From CBDCWA01 sp046048295 (lineage in GTDB: Bacteria; Pseudomonadota; Alphaproteobacteria; Rhizobiales; Hyphomicrobiaceae), in the NCBI GenBank assembly GCA_046048295.1, contig JBJOGJ010000084.1, positions 1 through 14,515 of the forward strand: 14,515 bases of DNA. Reading direction: 5' to 3'. The translations under genes were made by a program, and so were the position numbers. Shown piece after piece: positions 6,519 to 13,670 of this stretch (positions are counted from its first letter, which is position 1; each line of letters begins with the position of its first letter). The notes beneath the pieces are model-generated. The model was given only the letters and a program-made list of their open reading frames with translations. It was not told where the DNA came from and did no database searches.

Positions 6519-7997
6519 TCAGTAAGGACGGTCGAGGAACCTTAGTTTCCCCTTCCACTTTGCTTCGATGGTATCGGAGTACGTGCGCGGCACGGAGTTC
6601 ACTGCGGGGAAATCATCTTTCCAATGCCAGGGTTTAACGGCGTAGATGATGATACGGGAAGTCGTGATGTCGCCTGCCGCACGCTTCTCAGGGCTGATAA
6701 GCGGATCGATATGCCCAGAGTAGCACCCATCGATTATGTCGGTTCCCGTCCGCGGGTCCCAGCGCGTCGCCAAGGCCCAGAGCACATCGGCAGTGTCCGT
6801 GATGTCGATATCATCGTCGACGACGATGGTGATGCGACCCAGATAGGCGCCGGGTCCGGCACCCGTCGCGACCAGGCCCGCCATCTTTGCGTGACCGGCA
6901 TGCAGCTGCCTGATGGAGACTATATTGATGAAGCTTACGCCACCGCCATCAGGTTTCCAGACACCCGTGACACCTGGAACTCCAGCAGCCTCGAGAGCGT
7001 CCCACAGTGCACCCATGCGCACGAGACTTGGCTGCCTGCCCTTGAAGGTCGGCTTCGCCGGCGGCTGCCCGGTGACGATAGGGTCATTGCGGTGATATAT
7101 CGCCCCGACCTTGAGCACCGGCTCAGGATGGGCGCTGGTCGCATAGTAGCCTGGCCATTCGGCAAACGGGCCTTCATCGCGCACTTCCTGCCATGGCGGA
7201 GGCATGAATCCTTCAAAGACGAGTTCTGCATCCGCGGGAATCGGCAGTCCGGTCAATTCACCCAGAACGACGTCAATCGGCGCACCTATCCGGCCACCAG
7301 CCCAGTCGTATTCAGAAGCTCCGAAGCGTGACGGCGTACTCGCCACCATTCCGAGGATGGGTGCCTGTCCGACCGAAATTACCATCGGGCAAGGCTCGCC
7401 CTTCGCCCAGTATTTCTCACGGATAAGGCTGCCGTGCTTGCCGGGCTCGATGAAGACGCTCAGCGTCTTGTCGTCCTGCACCATGACGCGATAGGTGCCG
7501 AGGTTGACCCAGCCGGTGTCCGGGTCCTTGTTTATCACGACACATTCGGTTCCGATGTAGCGGCCACCATCGTGCTCGTGCCAGTGGCCGGCGGGAAAGG
7601 CGCGGACATCGACGGCATCGCCACGAATAATATTCTCAAGCACCGCGCCATCGTTGACCGGACGTGGCGAAATGGGAGCACCCTCCCACTTCTCGGTGGA
7701 CCTCAGCTTCTTCAGCGCATCCATGCTGACGTCGCCGTTGAAGATTCTCTGGAACCGCACATTCATGAGCACGCGGTGCCCTGGCGGGTGGCCAGGGATG
7801 TCCTCGAACAGGAGCAAAGGCGGGTGGCGGTGGCGAAGGCTCAATTCATAAAGTGCCCCCATCTCGAGGTAAGGATCGGCGCCGCGCACCACTTCCAACT
7901 CATCTCGCCTTCGCGCGATCTCAATCAGTGCTCTGAGATCTCCGAGCGCCGCGTTCACTTCCTCGGCAGTCGGCTCACCTGGCGCCGAATCCATCAT
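6519..7997 (-). CDS. UbiD family prFMN-dependent decarboxylase (copy 1)
   Basis: The 492-residue product is a full-length UbiD/Fdc-like (de)carboxylase. N165, R170 and H188 in the 'NLGTYR...PGKH' block keep the spacing of the prFMN/metal ligands N168, R173 and H191 of fungal Fdc1. E229 corresponds to the third metal ligand. E275 and E280 ('EGPFAEW') correspond to the E-R-E catalytic set. The enzyme would reversibly decarboxylate an aromatic or alpha,beta-unsaturated acid in the cytoplasm, and it needs prenylated FMN from a UbiX not seen here. ATG 7997 (followed directly by another ATG) is preferred. A GTG at 8006 is possible, and no strong ribosome site helps. The gene sits 15 nt after HDO protein B and 4 nt before the Rieske gene. 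It is a clear paralogue of the UbiD at 11069-12547. The substrate class (phenolic, gallate-like or heteroaromatic acid) is not resolvable. Confidence 0.92.
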   Translation of the reverse strand: MMDSAPGEPTAEEVNAALGDLRALIEIARRRDELEVVRGADPYLEMGALYELSLRHRHPPLLLFEDIPGHPPGHRVLMNVRFQRIFNGDVSMDALKKLRSTEKWEGAPISPRPVNDGAVLENIIRGDAVDVRAFPAGHWHEHDGGRYIGTECVVINKDPDTGWVNLGTYRVMVQDDKTLSVFIEPGKHGSLIREKYWAKGEPCPMVISVGQAPILGMVASTPSRFGASEYDWAGGRIGAPIDVVLGELTGLPIPADAELVFEGFMPPPWQEVRDEGPFAEWPGYYATSAHPEPVLKVGAIYHRNDPIVTGQPPAKPTFKGRQPSLVRMGALWDALEAAGVPGVTGVWKPDGGGVSFINIVSIRQLHAGHAKMAGLVATGAGPGAYLGRITIVVDDDIDITDTADVLWALATRWDPRTGTDIIDGCYSGHIDPLISPEKRAAGDITTSRIIIYAVKPWHWKDDFPAVNSVPRTYSDTIEAKWKGKLRFLDRPY

Positions 7998-8012
7998 TGA
8001 GCGCACCCGCCG

Positions 8013-8747
8013 CTAGCCCGCGTGATTCTCAAGAAGCTCTCCAAGGAAATCGCGGAACCGCCGGTCGATCGCCCAGCTCTTCTTGGCGCCCGACAGTATC
8101 TGGTTACATTCTTCTTTTGTGTGGGCATGCATGTGCGCCACCTTCAGCAGCAGCGTCGCATGCTCCAGTTCGGCAACCATATGTTCGGCATTCGAGTCCT
8201 GCTTGCGCACAGGAATGCCGAGATCCTTTTCGAGCTTGAGCGCCATCCGACGTGAAAGGGCCCCCCCTTTTACGATGTCGTCGGAATTCGAAAACTCAAG
8301 TGCTGCCGACGCCGCAAAGGCTTCCAGCCAGGTGCCCGACGTCGCGAGGTAATTCCACGCATAGAACGCGGTCAACGAACCGTCGAGCGTCGGTGCGCTG
8401 TAATAGTTCTCCGGCGTCAGACCCAGGTTCTCGCCCTGCTTGATCGCGAGTTCATAGTGATTGAGCCCGCCGCGATCCGGCACACCATCGAGTTCCTCCT
8501 CCTCGTGCTCCCAGACGAGCTTCTTGACGTCGATCGGGGAACGCGCCTGGACATAGCCCCAGCAGTCGCGCCGGTTGAGGTTGAACTGGGCATGCTGCAT
8601 AAAGAATTGCTGGGCGCCCTTCTGGGTGTAGGGGGCGGCGAACATGCGCCGGTATGCAGCCGAATCGAACTGCGCATTGGCGAGCTCGACCAGCTCCTGT
8701 TCGAGCGCTTCGAGCGCCTTGGTGTCTTTTTTCGTCTTGGTGGTCAC
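8013..8747 (-). CDS. Haem-oxygenase-like di-iron oxidase family protein B (HDO / PqqC-TenA-like fold)
   Basis: The 244-residue paralogue of HDO protein A has the same ligand plan: acidic cluster 80-85 ('WEHEEEEL'), H97 ('NHYEL'), E151 ('ALEFSNS'), and HxxxExxH at H189, E193 and H196. The shared 'NLNRRDCW' (about residues 56-63) is likely a substrate-pocket or structural block. A His-rich stretch, 'HMHAHTKEE', follows helix 7 and is not present in protein A. Its reaction is unknown. By family it should bind two irons and activate O2, unless it serves as a non-catalytic partner. GTG 8747 is chosen because GAGGAA lies 6 nt upstream. A GTG at 8771 would add 8 residues but lacks such a site. It is the second gene of the operon, 32 nt after the bicupin stop and 15 nt before the UbiD gene. 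Confidence 0.8.
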   Translation of the reverse strand: MTTKTKKDTKALEALEQELVELANAQFDSAAYRRMFAAPYTQKGAQQFFMQHAQFNLNRRDCWGYVQARSPIDVKKLVWEHEEEELDGVPDRGGLNHYELAIKQGENLGLTPENYYSAPTLDGSLTAFYAWNYLATSGTWLEAFAASAALEFSNSDDIVKGGALSRRMALKLEKDLGIPVRKQDSNAEHMVAELEHATLLLKVAHMHAHTKEECNQILSGAKKSWAIDRRFRDFLGELLENHAG

Positions 8748-8753
8748 GTTCGT

Positions 8754-8759
8754 TTCCTC
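8754..8759 (-). promoter_or_regulatory. Ribosome binding site of HDO protein B
   Basis: GAGGAA with 6 nt spacing precedes GTG 8747, favouring it over GTG 8771. Confidence 0.6.
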
Positions 8760-8779
8760 ATTTGTCGTCACAGTCTGAC

Positions 8780-9850
8780 TCAGTTCGATGCCGGCTCTTC
8801 GCGATAGAGCCCGAAAGGCTTCATGATGGGAATATCGTTCACCGAGAACAGGAACGCCGGCTCCGTCTCAGACAGGTTCTCATGCGCGTGCCAAGACCAA
8901 TTCGGCACAACAAAGGTATCGTGACGCCCCCACTCCATTCTGGAGTCGCCGCACTTCGTGCACCCTGCGCCACCAACGACGAAATACACCGCGCTCGACG
9001 TGTGGCGATGCATTTCGCCCTTGAAGCCAGGCGGCAGCATCTGCGCCCAGCAGCCCAAGGTCGCGAGCGTCGAACCACCGGTATCGGGATTGCAGTACTC
9101 TAGCGCGATGCCATCGAACGGGCTCGGCTTCGCCGAGGCGAGACTATCCAGCCGACGGCGAACCTCAGCCCACGGAAAACGGTTCACCTGTCCGCCAGCA
9201 CCAACCGTGCCGCCAACCGGCCGCAACAGCGGCGAGCCAGCGAGAACGCCGGTCGTCTCCTGTTGCATTTCCTCGCCCAACTCCTCGTAGAAGGTCTGGT
9301 TGAGCATCATCATCAAGGGCACGTCGAGCGCGTCGAGCCATACTGCCGGCCGGTCGGATCGATTGTGATGATCGTGCCACCGCCAGCCCGGGGTGAGAAT
9401 GAGATCGTAGGGCTCCATCGGCAACGGCTCGCCGTCGACCACGGTGAAAACGTCCTTCGAACCGTCGATGACGAAGCGCAGGGCGGTTATGGAATGACGA
9501 TGCGCCCAGGCGATCTCCCCTGGACCGATGGTCTGCAAGCCGACCACCATCGTGTGCGTGGCGCCGCGCGGCAGCGTCGGGTTCTTCAGCGTGAGGCTTC
9601 TCCGCGCGGTGAAGCTCTCAGGCATGGCTTCGAGAGACTGGACGAGGAATGGCTCCATCGTCGACCAACGCCAGATGAAGGGGTCGCCACCAGGCTTCGG
9701 TTCGATGCTGACGTTGCTCGACGGCCCGATCGTGGCGTTGTCAGGCCGCGTGGCGCCTACCTGCCACTGGCCGAAGACGCTGGCTTCGGCCATACGCGCC
9801 TCGAGTGCCTGCAACTCGGCCGCAGCTCCCTCCTTCGATGACTGATCCAT
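8780..9850 (-). CDS. Gentisate 1,2-dioxygenase-like bicupin
   Basis: The 356-residue product has two cupin domains, the usual length and layout of gentisate, salicylate and 1-hydroxy-2-naphthoate dioxygenases. The N-terminal cupin has the hallmark 'AHRHSITALRFVIDG', giving iron ligands H117 and H119, and a third ligand H159 in 'GWRWHDHH'. The C-terminal cupin retains 'GEMHRHTSSAVYFVV' and 'FVVPNWSWHAHEN'. These proteins use Fe(II) and O2 to cleave the ring between carboxylate- and hydroxyl-bearing carbons of gentisate-type substrates. ATG 9850 is preceded by GGAG about 10 nt upstream. It is the first gene of the leftward operon, downstream of the promoter at 9883-9911. No maleylpyruvate isomerase or fumarylpyruvate hydrolase is nearby. 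Ring cleavage is therefore probable, but gentisate itself as substrate is uncertain. Confidence 0.88.
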   Translation of the reverse strand: MDQSSKEGAAAELQALEARMAEASVFGQWQVGATRPDNATIGPSSNVSIEPKPGGDPFIWRWSTMEPFLVQSLEAMPESFTARRSLTLKNPTLPRGATHTMVVGLQTIGPGEIAWAHRHSITALRFVIDGSKDVFTVVDGEPLPMEPYDLILTPGWRWHDHHNRSDRPAVWLDALDVPLMMMLNQTFYEELGEEMQQETTGVLAGSPLLRPVGGTVGAGGQVNRFPWAEVRRRLDSLASAKPSPFDGIALEYCNPDTGGSTLATLGCWAQMLPPGFKGEMHRHTSSAVYFVVGGAGCTKCGDSRMEWGRHDTFVVPNWSWHAHENLSETEPAFLFSVNDIPIMKPFGLYREEPASN

Positions 9851-9882
9851 AGCCGGCGCTCCAACTCGCCCCGATTGCCAAC

Positions 9883-9911
9883 AGCATACTTCACGTTAGC
9901 CGTGACCTCAA
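9883..9911 (-). promoter_or_regulatory. Sigma70-like promoter of the leftward catabolic operon
   Basis: On the minus strand TTGAGG (9911-9906) is followed after exactly 17 nt by TATGCT (9888-9883). Each box matches the consensus at 4 of 6 positions. Initiation would fall near 9876, about 25 nt before the bicupin ATG. Confidence 0.45.
9891..9905. promoter_or_regulatory. Inverted repeat in promoter spacer (candidate operator)
   Basis: TCACG-ttagc-CGTGA is a perfect 5-bp dyad with a 5-nt centre. It lies wholly inside the 17-nt spacer of the candidate leftward promoter, where a bound repressor would block polymerase. No regulator gene is in the window, so the binding family is unknown. Confidence 0.35.
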
Positions 9912-9940
9912 AATTTGAAAAGCATTTCCTCGAATGAAAT
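9908..9940. promoter_or_regulatory. AT-rich dyads in the divergent control region
   Basis: Two further dyads sit beside the candidate operator: TCAAA-A-TTTGA (9908-9918) and ATTTC-N7-GAAAT (9924-9940). The same stretch holds a possible rightward -35 box, TTGAAA at 9915-9920, for the receptor operon, but no convincing -10 box follows. They may be binding sites for a shared regulator. A chance origin in AT-rich DNA is quite possible. Confidence 0.2.
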
Positions 9941-10020
9941 TTCGTTCTAGGCTCGGGACCGGCTGTACGCCGTGGCGGGGCACAAGAAACCCGCATCAAG
10001 GCCAGGAGAGGAGACGATCC

Positions 10021-11049
10021 ATGCAATGGTATCGCGTGAGCGTGTCTGCGCTGACCGCCATGTTCGTCGCCGTGGCGCTCGACGCCGGCGACGCCAGCGA
10101 GGATTTCGCCGGCAAGACAATAACAATTGCGGTAGGTTCCGCGGAGGGGGGCAGCTACGACGCCTACGCACGCCTCACGGCACGCCACCTCGGCAAGCAT
10201 ATCCCCGGCAATCCATCCGTGGTTCCGAAGAACATGCCCGGCGCGGCCGGAACCCGGGTAGCGAACTACGTGTATTCCGTCGCGCCGAAAGACGGGACCT
10301 ACCTTGGCGCAACGCTGAATTCCGTACCTCTGACGCAGATCATGCAGCCCGCGAAGGCGAAGTACGAGAGCGCCAAATTCAACTGGATCGGGGCACTGAA
10401 CTCGCCGGCAAACGTACTTGCGACCTGGCATGCGGCCAACATCAGGACGATCGAGGACGCGAAGAAGCGAGAAGTGCTGATCGGTGCGACAACGGCCGGG
10501 ACGACAATGGAGATGTACCCGCTGCTCGCCAACCGCTTCCTCGGGACGAAGTTCAAGGTTGTGCTCGGCTACCGGGCGGGGAAAGGCGTGAACCTCGCCA
10601 TGGAGCGCGGGGAGGTTGAAGGCCGCGGCTCGAATTCCTGGCTCTCATACAAAATGCAAGACGCGAGCTGGGTAGAGCAGAACAAGCTCAACGTGCTGTT
10701 CCAGATGACGCTGAAACGCGACGACGACCTGAAGGATGTGCCGACGCTCATAGAGCTAGCTGCAAACGATGAAGACCGTCAGGCAATCGCGGTGCTCGCG
10801 AAGACCGAGACCATCGGCCGATCCGTAATGGCACCGCCCGGCGTTCCGAAGGACACTGTTGCCACGTTGCGAAAGGCTTTCGAGACCATGCTCAGGGACA
10901 AGGAGATGCTGGCAGATGCCAGCAAGGCCATGCTTGAGATAAAGCCCATCCAGGGGTTGGAGCTGCAGGAAATGGTGGAAAGCATCTTCCGCACGCCACA
11001 ACCGATCATGGAGAAGTTCCTGGCGGCCGTGCGCACGGGCAAGAAATAA
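10021..11049 (+). CDS. TctC/Bug family tripartite tricarboxylate transporter substrate-binding protein
   Basis: The 342-residue product begins with a signal peptide (hydrophobic 'VSVSALTAMFVAVAL', cleavage likely near 'GDAS-ED'). It then shows the TctC/Bug receptor pattern: 'ITIAVGSAEGGSYDAYAR' near residue 40, 'NMPGAAGTRVANYVY', 'PKDGTYLGA', 'GYRAGKGVNLAMERGEVEG', and the C-terminal 'APPGVPKDTVATLRKAF'. It should bind a carboxylate, plausibly the aromatic acid handled by this locus, in the periplasm. ATG 10021 has GAGGAG 7 nt upstream. An in-frame ATG at 9934 would put 29 charged residues before the signal peptide and has no ribosome site. It opens the rightward operon, and the next gene follows after 13-19 nt. 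No TctA/TctB membrane genes are present, as is common for these orphan receptors. Confidence 0.9.
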   Translation: MQWYRVSVSALTAMFVAVALDAGDASEDFAGKTITIAVGSAEGGSYDAYARLTARHLGKHIPGNPSVVPKNMPGAAGTRVANYVYSVAPKDGTYLGATLNSVPLTQIMQPAKAKYESAKFNWIGALNSPANVLATWHAANIRTIEDAKKREVLIGATTAGTTMEMYPLLANRFLGTKFKVVLGYRAGKGVNLAMERGEVEGRGSNSWLSYKMQDASWVEQNKLNVLFQMTLKRDDDLKDVPTLIELAANDEDRQAIAVLAKTETIGRSVMAPPGVPKDTVATLRKAFETMLRDKEMLADASKAMLEIKPIQGLELQEMVESIFRTPQPIMEKFLAAVRTGKK

Positions 11050-11055
11050 GGCGAC

Positions 11056-11060
11056 GGAGG
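11056..11060 (+). promoter_or_regulatory. Ribosome binding site of UbiD copy 2
   Basis: GGAGG ends 2 nt before ATG 11063 but 8 nt before ATG 11069. The spacing favours the second ATG as the start. Confidence 0.55.
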
Positions 11061-11068
11061 AAATGGCG

Positions 11069-12547
11069 ATGGCACGTGGCAGCAATCTCGAGCAGATGCG
11101 GGTGGAAGCTCTCGGCGATCTGCGCCGCTGCCTGGAACTCGCCAAGGAACTCGATAACATCAGGATCATCGAAGGGGCGGACTGGGATCTCGAAATCGGC
11201 GCGCTCTATGAACTCAGCCTGGAGAAGGAGGATCCACCGATACTCGTGTTCGACAAGATCAAGGGCTATCCGGCCGGATTCAGGGTTGCAGTGAACGTAC
11301 GGTCCTCGCAGGTCTTCGTCACGGGAACGGGGCTCGAGGCGGTACAGAACTACCGCAAGCACAGGCGCAAGAAATCGGAACCGATTCCACCCAAGACCGT
11401 CGCGAGCGGTCCGATCCTGGAAAACGTCCTGGAAGGCAAGGCAGTCGATACCTCCATATTCCCGACGCCGAAGTGGCACCAGGACGACGGCGGCCGATAC
11501 ATCGGTACCGAATGCATGGTGATTACGAAGGATCCCGATTCCGGTTGGGTGAACGCCGGTACCTATCGCGTTCAGGTGCACGACGACAGGACTCTGGTGC
11601 CGTTCATTGAGCCGGGCAAGCACGGCGATGTCATACGGAAGAAGTACTGGGCAAAGGGCGAAGCCTGCCCAATGGTAATCACCGCCGGGCAGGCGCCGGC
11701 CCTCGGCGCGGCAGCAGCATCAACTGCGGCACCCGGTATCTGCGAGTTCGCCATCGCGGGCGCGCGCATCGGCCGGGCGATCGAGGTTATCGAGGGCAAG
11801 CACACAGGCGTGCCCTTTCCTGCCGACGCGGAAATCGCGTTCGAGGGTTTCATGCCGCCGCCGCAGGAACAGACGGCAGCGGAAGGACCGTTCGGCGAGT
11901 GGCCGGGCTATTATGCGTCGAACACGAGGCCGGAGCCGGTGTTCAACGTAAAGGCAATCTATCATCGCGATGACCCGATCATCGTCGGTGCTCCCCCGAT
12001 GCGCCCCGTGCTGCCGGGATTCTGGTACGGCACGGGAGGATCAGCGCACTTCCGCTCGGCGGCGCTTTGGGACGAACTCGAGGCGGCTGGAGTCGCAGGA
12101 ATCAAGGGCGTATACACGGTTCCTGGCGGAGGCCCCCGCTTCATCCGCGTCATCTCTATCGAACAACTTCATGCCGGCCATGCAAAGATGGTGGGGATGG
12201 TGGCGGCCGGCTGCGGCTCCAGCGCCTATCTCGGCCGCGTCATCGTCATCGTCGATGACGACATCGACATCACGAAGCCGGCCGAGGTGATGTGGGCGAT
12301 TGCCACGCGATGGGATCCGAAAACACAGACCGACATCATCGACGGCTGCTGGACCGGCTACATCGACCCCATGCTGCAGCCAAGCCGACGCGACAGCGGC
12401 GACCTAACCAACAGTCGCATCATCATATACGCCGTGCGGCCATGGCACTGGAAAGAGGAGTATCCGAAGGTCAACATGGTGGCGAAGTCCTATGCCGAAG
12501 ACGTGCGCAAGAAGTGGGCGAAGGCTCTCGACTTCCTGGACGACTGA
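11069..12547 (+). CDS. UbiD family prFMN-dependent decarboxylase (copy 2)
   Basis: The 492-residue product is a second full-length UbiD enzyme with an intact active site. It has N162, R167 and H185 ('NAGTYR...PGKH'), E226 ('CEFAIAG'), and E272/E277 ('EGPFGEW'). It is collinear with copy 1 along its length; the shared blocks include 'DGGRYIGTEC', 'EPGKHG', 'KYWAKGE', 'QLHAGHAKM' and 'VDDDIDIT'. Near residues 310-330 ('VLPGFWYGTGGSAHFRS') it differs more, in a region likely to shape the substrate pocket. It would decarboxylate (or carboxylate) an aromatic-type acid in the cytoplasm and needs prFMN. The alternative start ATG 11063 adds two residues. It follows the receptor gene closely and is probably cotranscribed with it. 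Whether it duplicates copy 1 or acts on another intermediate is not known. Confidence 0.92.
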   Translation: MARGSNLEQMRVEALGDLRRCLELAKELDNIRIIEGADWDLEIGALYELSLEKEDPPILVFDKIKGYPAGFRVAVNVRSSQVFVTGTGLEAVQNYRKHRRKKSEPIPPKTVASGPILENVLEGKAVDTSIFPTPKWHQDDGGRYIGTECMVITKDPDSGWVNAGTYRVQVHDDRTLVPFIEPGKHGDVIRKKYWAKGEACPMVITAGQAPALGAAAASTAAPGICEFAIAGARIGRAIEVIEGKHTGVPFPADAEIAFEGFMPPPQEQTAAEGPFGEWPGYYASNTRPEPVFNVKAIYHRDDPIIVGAPPMRPVLPGFWYGTGGSAHFRSAALWDELEAAGVAGIKGVYTVPGGGPRFIRVISIEQLHAGHAKMVGMVAAGCGSSAYLGRVIVIVDDDIDITKPAEVMWAIATRWDPKTQTDIIDGCWTGYIDPMLQPSRRDSGDLTNSRIIIYAVRPWHWKEEYPKVNMVAKSYAEDVRKKWAKALDFLDD

Positions 12548-12682
12548 GCTCAGGATTCCGGTTGGCAGGGGTTGGCAGCGGATGTATGCCTATCAGTAAT
12601 CAGAATGCGTTGATGGTATTGAATCAAGATCAGGTTCGGCTCGACCAGGGCCACCCGAAAAACTGACCGGAGGAGCATCACT
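12548..12682 (+). other. Intergenic leader before the NMT1-like gene, with a tandem 10-bp repeat
   Basis: This is a 135-nt gap. It contains GGTTGGCAG twice (12560-12568 and 12570-12578, period 10), then a less GC-rich stretch with a short dyad, TTGA-a-TCAA, near 12619. I see no clear promoter or terminator. It may hold a secondary promoter for the next gene. Confidence 0.35.
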
Positions 12683-13660
12683 GTGGCCGATCATATCAAT
12701 TTTCCTTATCGCGCGCCGAGCCATTTGCCATTCCTGCACGTCGTGTCCGAATCCGGCTCGTGGGAAAAGTACGGCCTCGACGTGAACTACAAGTACAAGA
12801 TCTCGTCCAAGGACGCACATCTGACTGTGCCGACGATGGAAACGGAGTTTGTCGGCGGCAATCACGTCTCAACCTATGCGCACCGTGCACATGGAGACAG
12901 CTGGGTGTATCTGGGGCAGACTCTTAATTCAACGAACTGCCGGCTGGTAGCACGCGCCGATTCCGATATTTTCTCGGTGTCGGATCTCAAGGGCAAGAAG
13001 ATCGGCACTCGCGGCATGCACCCGGGGCTTAACGACTGGCTCTACCTCAAGCAGCGCGGTCTCGATGTCGATCGCGACGACTTCGAATTCGTCAGTCAGG
13101 TCGCCTATAAGCCGGGTACTATGGATCCCGTCGAGGGCGAGAACCCAGAGCTCAAGAAGCCTGTCTGGCAGTGGGTGCGCGACGGCATCGTTGATGCCGC
13201 CTTCGTAACGCCGCCCGGCTGCGTTTTTGCCCAGCGCGCAGGACTTCGCGTCATCGACGTGGAGCCGCTACCGATGATCTGGTTCACTACGATCTCCACC
13301 TCGGCTGCGTTCATCGAAAAGCACCCGGACATCGTCGACCGCTTTCTCAAGGGCCTGCTCGAGGGCGTGCATTACTTCAAGACGCACCGGAAAGAGGCAA
13401 CCAAGATCATCAAGGAAATGTACACGACCGAAGGCACCCTCGACGACGAAACGGCGGACTTTCTCTATCGCGATATCGCGCGGACGTTGGAGCCGAAGTT
13501 GTACCCGAGCATGCAGGCAATCTCGAACGTCTACGAGGAGGCGATCCGCCAGAACAAGGACGCCGCCAAGGTCAATCCGATGGAACTTTGGAACCTGCAC
13601 TTCCTGCGCAAGATCGACGACAGCGGCTTCATCAACAATCTGTACGGCCGCAACACCTGA
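12683..13660 (+). CDS. NMT1/SsuA-type periplasmic-binding-fold protein lacking a signal peptide
   Basis: The 325-residue product has the type II binding-protein fold seen in nitrate/sulfonate/taurine ABC receptors and THI5/NMT1. The N-terminal 'PSHLPFLHVVSESGSWEKYGLDVNY' is followed by 'LVARADSDIFSVSDLKGKKIGTRG' and a 'ISTSAAFIEKHPDIVDRFLKG' segment. The C-terminal part has 'NPMELWNLHFLRKIDDSGFI'. GTG 12683 has GGAGGAG 7 nt upstream. The frame upstream is closed by TGA at 12620 with no ATG, GTG or TTG between, so no signal peptide can be added. The protein is therefore probably cytoplasmic, which is odd for a transport receptor. It could be a sensor, a carrier, or an enzyme: 4,5-dihydroxyphthalate decarboxylase and THI5 also use this fold. 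No ABC permease or ATPase gene is nearby. Confidence 0.8.
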   Translation: MADHINFPYRAPSHLPFLHVVSESGSWEKYGLDVNYKYKISSKDAHLTVPTMETEFVGGNHVSTYAHRAHGDSWVYLGQTLNSTNCRLVARADSDIFSVSDLKGKKIGTRGMHPGLNDWLYLKQRGLDVDRDDFEFVSQVAYKPGTMDPVEGENPELKKPVWQWVRDGIVDAAFVTPPGCVFAQRAGLRVIDVEPLPMIWFTTISTSAAFIEKHPDIVDRFLKGLLEGVHYFKTHRKEATKIIKEMYTTEGTLDDETADFLYRDIARTLEPKLYPSMQAISNVYEEAIRQNKDAAKVNPMELWNLHFLRKIDDSGFINNLYGRNT

Positions 13661-13670
13661 CAGGTGGCCC

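Noticed and set aside
9934..10020. An upstream in-frame ATG extending the TctC-like receptor by 29 residues
   Set aside because: There is no ribosome site before it, and it would place a charged stretch ahead of the signal peptide. ATG 10021 has GAGGAG at good spacing.
9757..10431. A 224-codon - strand frame across the divergent control region
   Set aside because: It overlaps two real genes and the promoter region and has no family resemblance.
12683..13660. Naming the gene as 4,5-dihydroxyphthalate decarboxylase
   Set aside because: The fold class is shared, but the visible motifs are closer to NMT1/SsuA receptors, so only the fold is claimed.
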